DNA from: an uncultured Clostridia bacterium | Lineage (GTDB): Bacteria; Bacillota; Clostridia; TANB77; CAG-508 | DNA: 38,921 nt | Assembly (NCBI GenBank): GCA_947588635.1 | Contig: CANPYN010000006.1 | Coordinates: 1-38,921 of the forward strand | Direction: 5' to 3' | Shown: positions 17,290 to 26,901 of the stretch, one piece after another | Position numbering within the stretch: position 1 is the stretch's first letter | Layout of the letters: every line of letters begins with the position of its first letter | Program-made: the position numbers and the translations under genes | The notes under the pieces: generated by a model | Database searches by the model: none | Told to the model about the DNA's origin: nothing | The model's input: only the letters and a program-made list of their open reading frames with translations

Positions 17290-17889
17290 ATGAAAAAATA
17301 TACAATTATTACTATAATAACCATTGGAATTATACTAGGATTTCTAACAGGTATTTATTTATATAGATTAAATAGAATTACTCATGAACAAAAAGATTAT
17401 ATTGCAGAAAAGGTGGAAGATGAATGTACTGCAATAGGAGAATTAGATGAAGAAGAACTAGCGAATTTAATTACTACAAATAATTCTGAAGAAAAAACCT
17501 CTCCAAATTGTATAATAACTTTAAAAGTGTATCATGAAGCCTGTGGGCATTTAATTGAAAGTAGGCAAAGTATTGAGGAAACAGAAGTAAATATTACAGA
17601 GGAAGAATTGAAAGAAAAATTTAGTGATTGGGAAGTACAAAAATTTACACCTACAGAAATAGTTTTATATAAAGAAGTAGATGAATTTTGTGATGAACAT
17701 TATCTTTTAAAAGAAGATAATGGTTATATAACCATATATAAATTAGATGAAAATGATAATGCACAAATTTATAATACAACAGATATTTCTACAGAATACT
17801 TAGCAGAGGAAGATTTGGAACAAATTAGAAATGGAATTAAAGTTTGTACAGATAAAGAATTGAATAAAACACTAGAGGATTTTGAATAA
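17290..17889 (+). CDS. BofC-like membrane protein
   Basis: A 199-residue protein. Residues 4-25 form one membrane segment; the rest is outside. The C-terminal part (HYLLKEDNGYITIYKLDEN, then TDISTEYLAEEDLEQIRNGI) resembles the BofC C-terminal domain. In Bacillus subtilis BofC controls the SpoIVB protease in sporulation; in Clostridia the domain is common and its role is not established. A GGTGATGG site precedes the ATG. It lies 53 bases after comEC and a terminator follows. Confidence 0.7.
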   Translation: MKKYTIITIITIGIILGFLTGIYLYRLNRITHEQKDYIAEKVEDECTAIGELDEEELANLITTNNSEEKTSPNCIITLKVYHEACGHLIESRQSIEETEVNITEEELKEKFSDWEVQKFTPTEIVLYKEVDEFCDEHYLLKEDNGYITIYKLDENDNAQIYNTTDISTEYLAEEDLEQIRNGIKVCTDKELNKTLEDFE

Positions 17890-17908
17890 ATAAGATAATA
17901 TTAATGAA

Positions 17909-17953
17909 TAAAAACTCAGTTAGTTTAAATATTAAACTAACTGAGTTTTTTGT
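17909..17953 (+). terminator. Intrinsic terminator after the BofC-like gene
   Basis: A perfect stem, AACTCAGTTAGTTTAA with TTAAACTAACTGAGTT, followed by a T-run. Confidence 0.9.
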
Positions 17954-18095
17954 TGTATAGAAAAATTCCCTATTCAACAAAGCTTCGCAAATATTCCACA
18001 CAAAATTTTTTCAAAATTTTGGCGGGCGAACAACGAGCGTGGGCTTTAAAATAAATTTAAATAGTCTGACATCAAAAAAGCCCACTGGTGTTCTT
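17949..18095. repeat. Intergenic repeat, family C, copy 1
   Basis: The segment starts with GTTGTATAGAAA just after a terminator and ends with AATAGTCTGACATCAAAAAA and a block like CCCACTGGTGTTC. The same head and tail follow the terminator at 33617-33644. GTGGGCTTT and AAAGCCCAC at 18038-18088 form an inverted repeat. The rest of 17890-18393 contains two family B hairpins and no gene. Confidence 0.6.
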
Positions 18096-18289
18096 AATCC
18101 CTAAGATAATCTATATAAGAAACTATATAGTAACAAAAATGTAATGAAAATGACATAAAATATCATTGAAAGGTCGGAAAAATGGCTTCCGTAAAGGATT
18201 TGAGTAAAATTTTAGTATTAGGGGAAAAATGTTCCATTTACAAATAAAAAAAAATGTGTAAAGATAATATTAAGATATTAGGTAAAATT

Positions 18290-18366
18290 GTAGGGACAGA
18301 TTCCATATCTGCCCGAGAAAAAGAAACCGATTATGTATATGTGGGGGCGGACGGCTCTGTACGCCC
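18290..18366. repeat. Repeat family B hairpins upstream of the LRR gene
   Basis: Two units in tandem: GTAGGGACAGATTCC with TCTGCCC (18290-18314) and GTGGGGGCGGACGGC with GTACGCCC (18341-18366), ending just 28 bases before the next start codon. Confidence 0.7.
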
Positions 18367-18393
18367 AACAAACAAGCGAAAGGTGGAAAACCA

Positions 18394-19851
18394 ATGAAGA
18401 AAAAAGTATCATTAATGCTAGCAGTAATCTTAATATTACAAATAATGCTGCCAATGTTAACTATAATATGGGAAAACGCATTAACAATAAAATCAGTAGC
18501 ACAGGAAGAATTAGTAGAAATAACATTTGAAGATGAAAATATGTATAACAAAATAGTAAGTTCAAAAGAATTAGAAAATAAGATAAGTGTGCAAGAACAA
18601 GAGAAAAAGACAATAAAAATGACGCAGGATAATATAGACAGCATAGTATTTTTAAATTTATCCAATCAAAATACACCCACAACGAAAATAGAAAATATAA
18701 ATGGAATAGAAAAATTTACAAATTTAAAAATATTAAATTTAAATTCAAATAATATTTCTAATATAGATTCTATTGCAAAATTAACAAACTTAGAAACGTT
18801 ACAATTATATGATAATCAAATAGAAGATATAGGAAAAATAAAGTCATTAACTAAATTAAGGAATCTTTGTTTAACAGGTAATAAAATTAAAGATATATCG
18901 AGTATTGGAGATTTAGTCAACTTAGACACTTTATATTTAAGCCAATACTATATGGGAAATGAAGGTTTAGGAGGTAGTTCAGGCGGAGGAACAAATTTGA
19001 CTAATCCAGTAACAGATATATCCGCATTGAGAAATTTGCATAATTTACAATACTTGTATTTGTCAGGATTAAAAATTAGTAATATAGAACCATTAAAACC
19101 ATTAATAAACTTAAGATGCCTTGAAATAGAGGATATCAATATAAAAGACGATGATTTACAAAATCTTAAATATTTAAAAAATTTAGAAACAATCAACTTA
19201 GAAAATAATGGCATTACTAATATAAGCATATTATCTGAATTACCAAAATTACAAGAAATTTGTTTAGAGGATAATAATATATCAGATATTTCAGTATTAA
19301 AAAATTTTGAAAATCTAACATGGTTGCATCTAAGTAATAATAGAATTGAAGATATTAGTTTATTAGATGAAATGACAATAAGTAGTATTAGAGTTAATGA
19401 ACAAAAAATAACGATGAATGTTAATACAAGAACCATAGATTTGCCTAAATTATTGATACAAGCAAGAGATGAAAATAGTGTAGGATATACAGAAAATGAA
19501 TTTATATTTCAAAATTGTTCGATAAGCGATGATGGAACAAAAATAATACTAGACGAAGGTGCACCTGTTGCAAGAATAACAATAAAAGATGCCATTAGTG
19601 ATTGGTCACTAGCTGGTTCTCAAATAACAATATATTATTCTGAACCAGAAAAAATATTAAAAGGAGATGCAAATGGAGACGGTAAAGTCGACTTTAAAGA
19701 TATATTAGCAATAAACAAACACAGATTAAATAAAGCAAAATTGGAAGAACCATATTTAACTGCGGGAGATGTAACAGGAGATGGAAAGGTAGACTTTATG
19801 GACATATTACAAATAAACAAATATAGATTAGGTAAAATAAATATTTTATAA
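18394..19851 (+). CDS. Secreted leucine-rich repeat protein with C-terminal dockerin
   Basis: A 485-residue surface protein. A signal peptide covers about 1-30 (KVSLMLAVILILQIMLPML). Residues from about 85 to 335 are SDS22-like leucine-rich repeats of the internalin type, with the consensus LTNLETLQLYDNQIEDIG and a Gly-rich insert near residue 195. A 75-residue domain follows, then two Ca-binding dockerin repeats at 424-485 (GDANGDGKVDFKDILAINK and GDVTGDGKVDFMDILQINK). Dockerins bind cohesins, and the next gene encodes a cohesin-like domain, so the two products may form a complex on the wall. LRR domains usually bind proteins. The start has AAAGGTGG upstream. Confidence 0.85.
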   Translation: MKKKVSLMLAVILILQIMLPMLTIIWENALTIKSVAQEELVEITFEDENMYNKIVSSKELENKISVQEQEKKTIKMTQDNIDSIVFLNLSNQNTPTTKIENINGIEKFTNLKILNLNSNNISNIDSIAKLTNLETLQLYDNQIEDIGKIKSLTKLRNLCLTGNKIKDISSIGDLVNLDTLYLSQYYMGNEGLGGSSGGGTNLTNPVTDISALRNLHNLQYLYLSGLKISNIEPLKPLINLRCLEIEDINIKDDDLQNLKYLKNLETINLENNGITNISILSELPKLQEICLEDNNISDISVLKNFENLTWLHLSNNRIEDISLLDEMTISSIRVNEQKITMNVNTRTIDLPKLLIQARDENSVGYTENEFIFQNCSISDDGTKIILDEGAPVARITIKDAISDWSLAGSQITIYYSEPEKILKGDANGDGKVDFKDILAINKHRLNKAKLEEPYLTAGDVTGDGKVDFMDILQINKYRLGKINIL

Positions 19852-19906
19852 TTTTACAATGATATTACAATTTTATTACAGTTGTGTTATGTTTTAATTA
19901 AATATA

Positions 19907-19935
19907 TTGATTTTGAAAACATAAACTAATATAAT
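19907..19935 (+). promoter_or_regulatory. Promoter of the cohesin gene
   Basis: TTGATT at 19907-19912, 17 bases, TATAAT at 19930-19935. Confidence 0.7.
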
Positions 19936-19988
19936 AGAAGTATAAGAAGCTATATTAGATAGGAAATTAAAAAGGGAGGATACATAAG

Positions 19989-20861
19989 ATGAAAAAACGA
20001 ATAATATCAATTCTACTAATAGTATTTTTAGGAATAGGAGTAGTATTAAGAGTAAATGCAGCTGATGCAACAGCAAAGTTAAAAACGAGCAGTACAAAAC
20101 TTGACCCAGGAGAAACATTTACAGTAACATTTGAGGCATCATGTAAAGAAGGAATAAACGGAATACAAACAGTAATTAGTTATGATGAAGATAAATTAGA
20201 ATTAGTAAATTCTATAGCAGTAACAGATACAACAAAATGGGTTAAAATAGAAGGAGAAACAGATTTAACGGCAAACATTCTTAGCAATACTTCAAGTAAT
20301 AAAATAACATCAGGAGATGTATTTAATTTAACTTTTAAAGTAAAAGACAATGCAGAAAGAGGAACAACAGCAAAAGTAACTGCTTCTGGAATATATATTG
20401 ATACTGATGGATCAGAAACTTATGAATTAGGTTCAAAAGAAGTTGAAATTTCAATTGCAGAAGAACCAGTAGCTCCAACGCCAGAAGAAAAAGTATTAAC
20501 TGGTATTGAAATAACAAAAGAACCAGATAAAACTACATATAAAACAGACGAGAAATTTGATAAAACAGGTATGAAAGTTACAGCAAAATACAGTGATGGA
20601 ACTAGTAAAGAAGTAACAAATTATACAGTTGAACCAAATGGAGCATTAAAAACTTCAGATGAAAAGGTAACAGTAAGTTACACAGAGGGAGGAGTTACAA
20701 AAACAGCAAATCAAAAAATTACAGTAACAGATGGAACAGTGTCAATAAAGAAAATGCCTTATACAGGTATGAAAAATTATGCAATCATAATAGGTATTTC
20801 TATTATTGGAGCAGTATCAACAGTATCTTATATTAAATATAGAAAATATAAGAATATATAA
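19989..20861 (+). CDS. Wall-anchored protein with cohesin-like and Ig-like domains
   Basis: A 290-residue protein. The signal peptide is 1-24 (cleavage after RVNA). Residues from about 28 to 157 look like a cohesin: LDPGETFTVTFEA, GIQTVISYDEDKLELV, SGDVFNLTFKVKD, and VEISI at the end. Residues from about 166 to 255 are a bacterial Ig-like (Big_3 type) domain (TGIEITKEPDKTTYKTDEKF). The C-terminus is a sorting signal: MPYTG at 256-260, a hydrophobic helix at 264-282 and a Lys/Arg tail. A sortase probably links it to peptidoglycan. It follows an LRR-dockerin gene but has its own promoter. It is a single-cohesin anchor, unlike multi-cohesin scaffoldins. Confidence 0.82.
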   Translation: MKKRIISILLIVFLGIGVVLRVNAADATAKLKTSSTKLDPGETFTVTFEASCKEGINGIQTVISYDEDKLELVNSIAVTDTTKWVKIEGETDLTANILSNTSSNKITSGDVFNLTFKVKDNAERGTTAKVTASGIYIDTDGSETYELGSKEVEISIAEEPVAPTPEEKVLTGIEITKEPDKTTYKTDEKFDKTGMKVTAKYSDGTSKEVTNYTVEPNGALKTSDEKVTVSYTEGGVTKTANQKITVTDGTVSIKKMPYTGMKNYAIIIGISIIGAVSTVSYIKYRKYKNI

Positions 20862-20892
20862 TAATATAAAAACCGTTTAGTTAATAATGAAA

Positions 20893-20934
20893 TGCACCCC
20901 AAATATTAGATCTTTGTCTAACATTTGGGGTGTA
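20893..20934. terminator. Hairpin between convergent genes
   Basis: GCACCCCAAATATTAGA pairs with TCTAACATTTGGGGTGT. It lies between the convergent cohesin and pgsA genes and may stop transcription from both sides. The T-run is weak. Confidence 0.6.
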
Positions 20935-21007
20935 CATCAATAAATTACTTTTGTTTTATAATTGCTAGTTGATTCATAATATTTTTGTCTGCATATTTTC
21001 AAAGGAT

Positions 21008-21622
21008 TTATTTAGTAGTATTAGTAATTGATTTATCTTTATTTTGTTCCATTGTTTTCTTTAAATATCCTTGTAAGTAAAATGCCTTAACATACATTAC
21101 TAAAGAAAAAATTGTAGTAAGTATTGCAAGATAATATATACATGTATGAAATTCTGGTAGTGTTGGTAGATTATAATTTATATACTCTTTTAATGGACCA
21201 TTCCAATATTCGGTAAATAATGAACAGACAATTGCAATATAAAACAATACTGTTGCAAGTTTACCATACCATTTACTAGATACTACTAATTCTTTACCAT
21301 AAAGAAAAGAAGCTCCAGAAATCATTAAGAATTCTTTTATAATGACAATAACTATAATCCATATAGGAATGATTTTTTGTAAGGTTAAAGTACCAAGTAG
21401 AGCTACTTGAGTTGCTTTATCAGCTAATGGATCCATAAGTTTTCCAAAATCGGTTATAAAGTTAAATTTTCTTGCAATATAACCATCAAGTACATCTGTG
21501 AATCCAGATATTGTAAGGACTATTATTGCTCCAATATAATTATGTTTAAATGCAAGAGATATAATTATTGGTATTAATAAAAAACGTATAATTGTTAAAA
21601 TATTTGGTACATGTTTAAACAT
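21008..21622 (-). CDS. pgsA: CDP-diacylglycerol-glycerol-3-phosphate 3-phosphatidyltransferase
   Basis: A 204-residue integral membrane enzyme making phosphatidylglycerophosphate, the first step to phosphatidylglycerol. The CDP-alcohol transferase motif is complete: DGYIAR, then a Gly and two Asp in FGKLMDPLADK at about residues 46-70. The hydrophobic segments fit six helices. It lies 14 bases after clpE and is probably co-transcribed with it, an unusual pairing. Confidence 0.92.
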   Translation of the reverse strand: MFKHVPNILTIIRFLLIPIIISLAFKHNYIGAIIVLTISGFTDVLDGYIARKFNFITDFGKLMDPLADKATQVALLGTLTLQKIIPIWIIVIVIIKEFLMISGASFLYGKELVVSSKWYGKLATVLFYIAIVCSLFTEYWNGPLKEYINYNLPTLPEFHTCIYYLAILTTIFSLVMYVKAFYLQGYLKKTMEQNKDKSITNTTK

Positions 21623-21636
21623 ATTTCCTCCATAAA

Positions 21637-23926
21637 TTATTTTGTATTAAATATTAATTTATTTTCATTATAATCAACTTTAATTGTTTGACAAGGCAAT
21701 ACCTCTGATTTTAAAATCATATCAGAAATAGGGTCTTCTATATACCTTTGAATTGCACGTCTTAGAGGTCTTGCTCCATATTTTAAATCTGTTCCTTTTT
21801 CTAATATATAATTTTTAGCCTCTAAAGATACTTCTAAACTTATGTCTTTGTCTGACAATGCTGAAGACGTATTTTTTAATAATAAATCTATAATTTGTAA
21901 TAATTGTTCTTTAGTTAAACTATCAAACACAACTATTTCATCAACTCTATTTAAAAATTCTGGTCTAAATGTATCTTTTAAAGCAGTTTCAATTTTCCCT
22001 TTATCAAAAGTTTGCTTTCCAAAACCGATAGAATTATTATTTAAATTTGATCCAGCATTTGATGTCATAATTATTATAGTATTTTCAAAACTAACTGTAT
22101 TTCCTTGGTTATCTGTAAGTTTTCCATCATCTAATACTTGGAGAAGAATATTAAATACATCTGGATGAGCTTTTTCAATTTCATCTAAAAGAATTATTGA
22201 ATAAGGTTTTCTTCTTACCTTTTCGGTTAATTGTCCTGCATCATCATATCCTACATACCCTGGAGGAGAACCAATCAACTTAGATGTTGAATGACTTTCC
22301 ATATATTCAGACATGTCAACTCTAATTATTGAATCTTCACTTCCAAACATTTCATATGCAAGAGTTTTAGCAAGTTCAGTTTTTCCAACACCTGTTGGAC
22401 CAACAAATATAAATGAAGGTGGCCTTTTTGTACTTTGAAGTCCAGCTCTATTTCTTCTAATAGCGCGGGCAACTGCCTCTACTGCAACGTTTTGACCTAT
22501 TATTCTATTATGCAAATTTTGTTCAAGATTTAGTAATTTAACAGTTTCAGCTTCTGTAATCTTTTTAACAGGTATCTTGGTAGAATGTTCAATTACCTCA
22601 GCAATATCGTTTACGGTGAGACTAGTCAATTCAAGCTTATCATTTAATTCATTTATACGGTCTAATATATTACATTCTTCTGTTTTTAAATCAGCAGCTT
22701 TTTGATAATCTTCTATAGAATCAGATTCGACAGCTTCTTCTTTTTCTTCTTGAATTTTTGCAAGTCTATTCTTTAATATTTCTAACTCATATAACTCTTT
22801 ATTATCTAGATTAATTTTTGAGCAGGCTTCATCAAGAATATCAATTGCCTTATCAGGTAAAAATCTATCATGTATATATTTTTCGGACATCCTAACAGTT
22901 TGAGCAATAACATCATTAGAAATTTTTACTTTATGAAAATCCTCGTAGTATTTTTTTATTCCTTTTAAAATTTCAATTGTATCATCTATGTTAGGCTCTT
23001 CTACAATAACTGGTTGAAATCTTCTTTCTAATGCTGAATCTTTTTCTATATATTTTCTATATTCTTTTAAAGTAGTAGTTCCAATCAGCTGAATTTCTCC
23101 ATTTGATAGAGAAGGTTTTAAAATATTTGCAGCATTCATTGAATGTTCTGCGTCACCAGCTCCAATTATATTGTGTATTTCATCGATAACTAAAATAATA
23201 TTACCAGATTGTTTACATTCATCAATTAATGTTTTCATTCTTCCTTCAAATTGACCTCTAAACTGTGTTCCAGCAATAATTGCTGTCATATCTAGCAAAT
23301 ACACTTCTTTATTTAATAATTTTGCAGGCACCTTTTTTTGAGCGATTTTAATAGCCAAACCTTGTGCAATTGCTGTTTTTCCGAACACCAGGTTCACCTA
23401 TTAAACAAGGATTATTTTTAGAACGTCTATTTAATATCTGAATAACCCTCTCAATTTCTTTGTCACGACCAATAACGATATCTAATTCATTTTTTCTAGC
23501 CTTATTAGTCAAATTGGTTCCATAGATATCTAGAAAACTTTTCTTTTTTTCTTTTGGTCTTTTTTCGGTTTTAACTTTCTTTTTAGAATTGTTATCTTCC
23601 TTACTGTTTGGTTCAGAAGATTTATTTCCAAACATGTTAGAAAAAATAGAGCCTAATGGTACACCGCCACCTGATTCTATATCTTCTTCATTTAATTCAT
23701 CTATATTAATATTTTCTGATAAATCATCAAATAAATTTTCAAATTGTTTTGACATATCATTAAGTTCTTCCTCAGAAAGGTTTGCTTGCTTTGCAAGTAT
23801 TTCTAGGGGATTAATTCCCTTTTCTTTTGCACAATTATAACAAAGTCCTTCCATAGAACTTTTATCACCATCGATTTTTTTAGTAAAAATTACAGCCATA
23901 TTTTTATGGCAATTAGAACATAACAT
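21637..23926 (-). CDS. clpE: ClpE-type AAA+ protease ATPase (read through a +1 shift at CGG)
   Basis: 762 residues after reconstruction. An N-terminal zinc finger (Cys3, Cys6, Cys29, Cys32) marks the ClpE type rather than ClpC. Next comes a Lys/Glu-rich linker and the first AAA+ domain with GEPGVGKT at 178-185. Codon 182, in that P-loop, is CGG (23383-23381); skipping the C restores the glycine. A UVR-like middle segment and the second AAA+ domain ([12 protein letters not shown], then [14 protein letters not shown]) follow. The enzyme unfolds damaged proteins for ClpP. A promoter with TTGACT lies upstream. I see no CtsR-type operator. Confidence 0.92.
23380..23383 (-). other. In-frame CGGA, +1 frame site 5 (clpE P-loop)
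   Basis: On the minus strand GTT CGG AAA becomes GTT (C) GGA AAA, restoring Gly-Val-Gly-Lys-Thr. Both frames overlap here: the upstream frame ends 34 bases later. Confidence 0.95.
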
Positions 23927-23964
23927 ATTATATCTCCTGCCTTCTTAATATAAGTATATTTATT

Positions 23965-23993
23965 ATAATACATTAAATTTTGCTGATAGTCAA
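23965..23993 (-). promoter_or_regulatory. Promoter of clpE-pgsA
   Basis: On the minus strand TTGACT (23993-23988), 17 bases, TATTAT (23970-23965). It is back to back with the promoter at 24011-24039. Confidence 0.75.
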
Positions 23994-24010
23994 GAAACAA
24001 CAATAAAAAG

Positions 24011-24039
24011 TTGAATCTATTAAATATTAATGTTATAAT
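24011..24039 (+). promoter_or_regulatory. Promoter of the RsiV-like gene
   Basis: TTGAAT at 24011-24016, 17 bases, TATAAT at 24034-24039; the start codon is at 24092. Confidence 0.75.
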
Positions 24040-24091
24040 GTATTCTATATTAGACTTAAAATATATCATACAACAGCAGAAAGGAGAACAA

Positions 24092-24916
24092 ATGAAAAAC
24101 ATAAAAAGTTTTTTTGTAAAAAATAAAATTATTATAATGATTTCAGTTATTGTATTAACATGTGCAATAGCAATTGCAATAGGTGTTTATGCACAGATAA
24201 CTAATAGGCATGTTATGGATAATAAAGAACAAGAATCAGATAATAATTATGAAGATTTACAAAGCAATTTTAATGATATATTTACAAATAATATAAATAT
24301 AGAAGCAACTGCAAAGAAAGATATAAAATATAATGACATAGTATATTGCGCATATGACATTAAACCAGAAGAAGGAAAAAATTATAGCATTAATGCAAAA
24401 ATACCAGAATTTAAAATAGAAAATGAAGTTACAAAGCAAATAAATAAAGAAATATTTGATACATTTGCAAATACTATTAAAAATATTGTGAACAACTCTA
24501 CCTCTAATACAATATTTAATTTAGATTATGTAGTATATGTCAATAATAATATTTTATCTTTAGTAATTAGATGTAAATATAAAGATGGAACAAATCCACA
24601 AAGAGATATTATACAAACATATAATTATGATTTAGATAATAATAAATTAGTTACTATAGATGAAATTCTAAATTATAAAAACTTAAATAAGGAAGATGTA
24701 GAAAAAAAAGTTTTAGAAGAAATACAAGAACAAAATACACAAATGAAAACAATTAGTGAACAAGGATACAATGTTTATATAAGAAATGAAGAAGATGAAA
24801 TGTATAAAATAGAAAATACACCAAACTATTTTCTAGGAAAAAATAACTATTTATATTTAGTATATGCTTATGGAAATAATAATTTTACAAGTGAAATGGA
24901 TTTAGTTATATTTTGA
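24092..24916 (+). CDS. Single-pass membrane protein, RsiV/DUF3298-like exterior
   Basis: A 274-residue protein. Residues 14-34 form a membrane segment and the rest is outside. The exterior has AKIPEFKIENEVTKQINKEI near residue 105 and YNYDLDNNKLVTIDEIL near 200, the pattern of the DUF4163/DUF3298 pair found in RsiV and in the deacetylase PdaC. In RsiV this part binds lysozyme; here the ligand is unknown and no sigma factor is adjacent. I chose ATG 24092, preceded by AAAGGAG; the longer frame from 24011 has no such site and would overlap the promoter. Confidence 0.6.
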   Translation: MKNIKSFFVKNKIIIMISVIVLTCAIAIAIGVYAQITNRHVMDNKEQESDNNYEDLQSNFNDIFTNNINIEATAKKDIKYNDIVYCAYDIKPEEGKNYSINAKIPEFKIENEVTKQINKEIFDTFANTIKNIVNNSTSNTIFNLDYVVYVNNNILSLVIRCKYKDGTNPQRDIIQTYNYDLDNNKLVTIDEILNYKNLNKEDVEKKVLEEIQEQNTQMKTISEQGYNVYIRNEEDEMYKIENTPNYFLGKNNYLYLVYAYGNNNFTSEMDLVIF

Positions 24917-24942
24917 TAAGTGTATTTAACTTTAATATTAAA

Positions 24943-24968
24943 AAATCCGGCTTAGCCGGATTTTTTTA
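24943..24968. terminator. Bidirectional intrinsic terminator
   Basis: AAAAATCCGGC, TTA, GCCGGATTTTT: a compact stem with A-run and T-run, serving both convergent genes. It overlaps the htrA stop region. Confidence 0.85.
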
Positions 24969-26171
24969 AGGTTTTTCACCTAAAGTTATTTTTACTTGTT
25001 TTGTTTCTCCATTTCTGTATATATCAAGAGTAATTTCATCACCTATATTCTTATTATTTTTTATATCATTCAATTCATCCATTGTCTTAACATCTTTTCC
25101 ATTTATTTTTGTAATTATATCTCCTTGTTTTAAATCAGATGATGATGCAGGACTATTAGAATTTATTTCTTGAATATATATTCCAGCAGGTAAATTATAG
25201 CGCTTAGCAGTTACTTCATCTAAATTTCTACCACCAATTCCTATATATGGTCTTAAAACTTTACCCTTTTCTATTAATTGATTGTATATATCTATGGTAT
25301 CATTGATTGGGATTGCGAATCCCATTCCTTCAATTCCAGTACCAGATAACTTTAATGTATTTATACCAATTACTTTTCCTTCTGCATTTATTAAGGCACC
25401 GCCACTATTACCAGAATTTATAGCTGAATCTGTTTGAATTAAATTATATGTTGTTCCATCTTCACTAGTAACAGATCTATTTACAGCACTTATTATTCCA
25501 GATGTAACACTTGTTCCCATTCCAAGAGGATTACCTATTGCCATAGAAAACTCACCTATTTTGATAGAATCGGAATTACCAAGTTCTGCAGCTGTTAAAT
25601 CATTTTTATCTATTTTTATAACGGCAAGGTCTGTTTCCTTATCTTTACCTATTATTTTAGCTTCGTAAGGTGTTTCATCATTATATAAGTATACATATAC
25701 CTTTGCAGCTTCTGAAACTTCATAATATATAGACGAATCAGAAGAGTTTATAATATGATTATTTGTTAAGATATATCCATCATTACTAATTATAATACCA
25801 GAACCTTCTGCTTGAGCCGTTTGAGATAAACCTTGCATAAAGTTAGAGGTGACAGTATATTCAACTTTAATACCAACTATAGAAGGTAAAACTTTACTTG
25901 CAGCATATACTGCTGTGTCAGAATAATTATTAAGTGATACTAAATCTACCACTCCAGTATTAGAAGATTGATTACTGCCAGAAACAGTATCATTATCTGA
26001 TTTATAAGAAGTCAATGATTTTCTTATATTGGGTATACCAAAAGATAAACCTATTACAAGTATTGTACCAAAGACACCTGATATAAAAGGAACAAAAACA
26101 TTATATTTAAAACCTCCAGATTTTGATGAATCTGAGCTAAACTTTTTGTAAAAATCATCATTGTCACTCAT
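24966..26171 (-). CDS. htrA: HtrA/DegP-like membrane serine protease with PDZ domain
   Basis: A 401-residue quality-control protease. Residues 23-46 form a membrane anchor. The trypsin-like domain has the full triad: His139 (LTNNHI), Asp181 (ETDLAVIKI) and Ser256 (GNSGG). A PDZ domain is at about 300-398 (RPYIGIGGRNLDEV, then LKQGDIITKINGKDV). The family cuts misfolded proteins outside the cell. Its ATG has AGGAGG 8 bases upstream. It is convergent with the RsiV-like gene. It is intact with no in-frame CGG. Confidence 0.93.
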   Translation of the reverse strand: MSDNDDFYKKFSSDSSKSGGFKYNVFVPFISGVFGTILVIGLSFGIPNIRKSLTSYKSDNDTVSGSNQSSNTGVVDLVSLNNYSDTAVYAASKVLPSIVGIKVEYTVTSNFMQGLSQTAQAEGSGIIISNDGYILTNNHIINSSDSSIYYEVSEAAKVYVYLYNDETPYEAKIIGKDKETDLAVIKIDKNDLTAAELGNSDSIKIGEFSMAIGNPLGMGTSVTSGIISAVNRSVTSEDGTTYNLIQTDSAINSGNSGGALINAEGKVIGINTLKLSGTGIEGMGFAIPINDTIDIYNQLIEKGKVLRPYIGIGGRNLDEVTAKRYNLPAGIYIQEINSNSPASSSDLKQGDIITKINGKDVKTMDELNDIKNNKNIGDEITLDIYRNGETKQVKITLGEKP

Positions 26172-26289
26172 AAAAAAGACCTCCTTATTAACAAATATAT
26201 AATATAATAATAACCCAAATCAAGCTTATCATACAATAGATATCTTAAAAAAAACTGAAAATTTATAAAACAGATATATAAAATTTGTA

Positions 26290-26318
26290 TTGAAATAGAT
26301 TTGGACATATAATATAAT
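26290..26318 (+). promoter_or_regulatory. Promoter of the 26448-31588 gene group
   Basis: TTGAAA at 26290-26295, 17 bases, TATAAT at 26313-26318. The leader to the first start codon would be about 125 bases. Confidence 0.55.
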
Positions 26319-26447
26319 AAATGTAATTTAGAAAGTATGTTTATATTACTATATAAGAACAATATAATTAAAATCAGTATATTAAATATTTCCTATTTTA
26401 TTGAAAAATCAAATGGAAAAGAAGTAAATTTTTAAGGAGTTGAAAGA

Positions 26448-26888
26448 ATGAATTTAAAGATAGAAAAAGGAATAACATTAGTGGCTTTAGTTATAACAAT
26501 TATCATAATGTTAATACTTGTAGGAGTAGGATTGCATTTCGGAGGGGATGCTGTAGAAACTGCTAAACTAGAAGATATAAAAACAGATATGATATCTATA
26601 AAAACAAAAGCAAAAATAGTTGCTGAACAATATAATTTTAAAGATATAGAGAATTTAGTGGGTACTCAAATATCAGAGAGTGAAATACAAAAATTAAACT
26701 TATCAGATAAAGAAAATGAACAGGTTCGTAAATGGAGTAGTGATGACTTAAATAGTCAAGGATTATCTACAATAGAAGGAGATAAATATGTAGTATATTA
26801 TGACTTAAGTAATCCAAATGAATGTGAAGTGTACTATATAGAAGGATATAAAGGAAAGTATAGTTTATCAGAAATGCAAGATATTTAA
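26448..26888 (+). CDS. Small pilin-like protein
   Basis: A 146-residue protein. Residues 6-28 are a prepilin-type segment (KGITLVALVITIIIMLILVG), very close to that of the protein at 11341-12738, with a short 6-residue leader. The rest is hydrophilic with no known domain (DIKTDMISIKTKAKIVAEQ, then YVVYYDLSNPNECEVYYIEG). It resembles minor pilins or pseudopilins, but no assembly ATPase is nearby. AAGGAG lies 8 bases before the ATG, and rnhB follows 13 bases after. Confidence 0.7.
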   Translation: MNLKIEKGITLVALVITIIIMLILVGVGLHFGGDAVETAKLEDIKTDMISIKTKAKIVAEQYNFKDIENLVGTQISESEIQKLNLSDKENEQVRKWSSDDLNSQGLSTIEGDKYVVYYDLSNPNECEVYYIEGYKGKYSLSEMQDI

Positions 26889-26901
26889 AAGGAAGAAATA
26901 T

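Noticed and set aside
17949..18393. A hidden gene in the 500-base spacer before the LRR gene
   Set aside because: Only repeats and short frames without ribosome binding sites are present.
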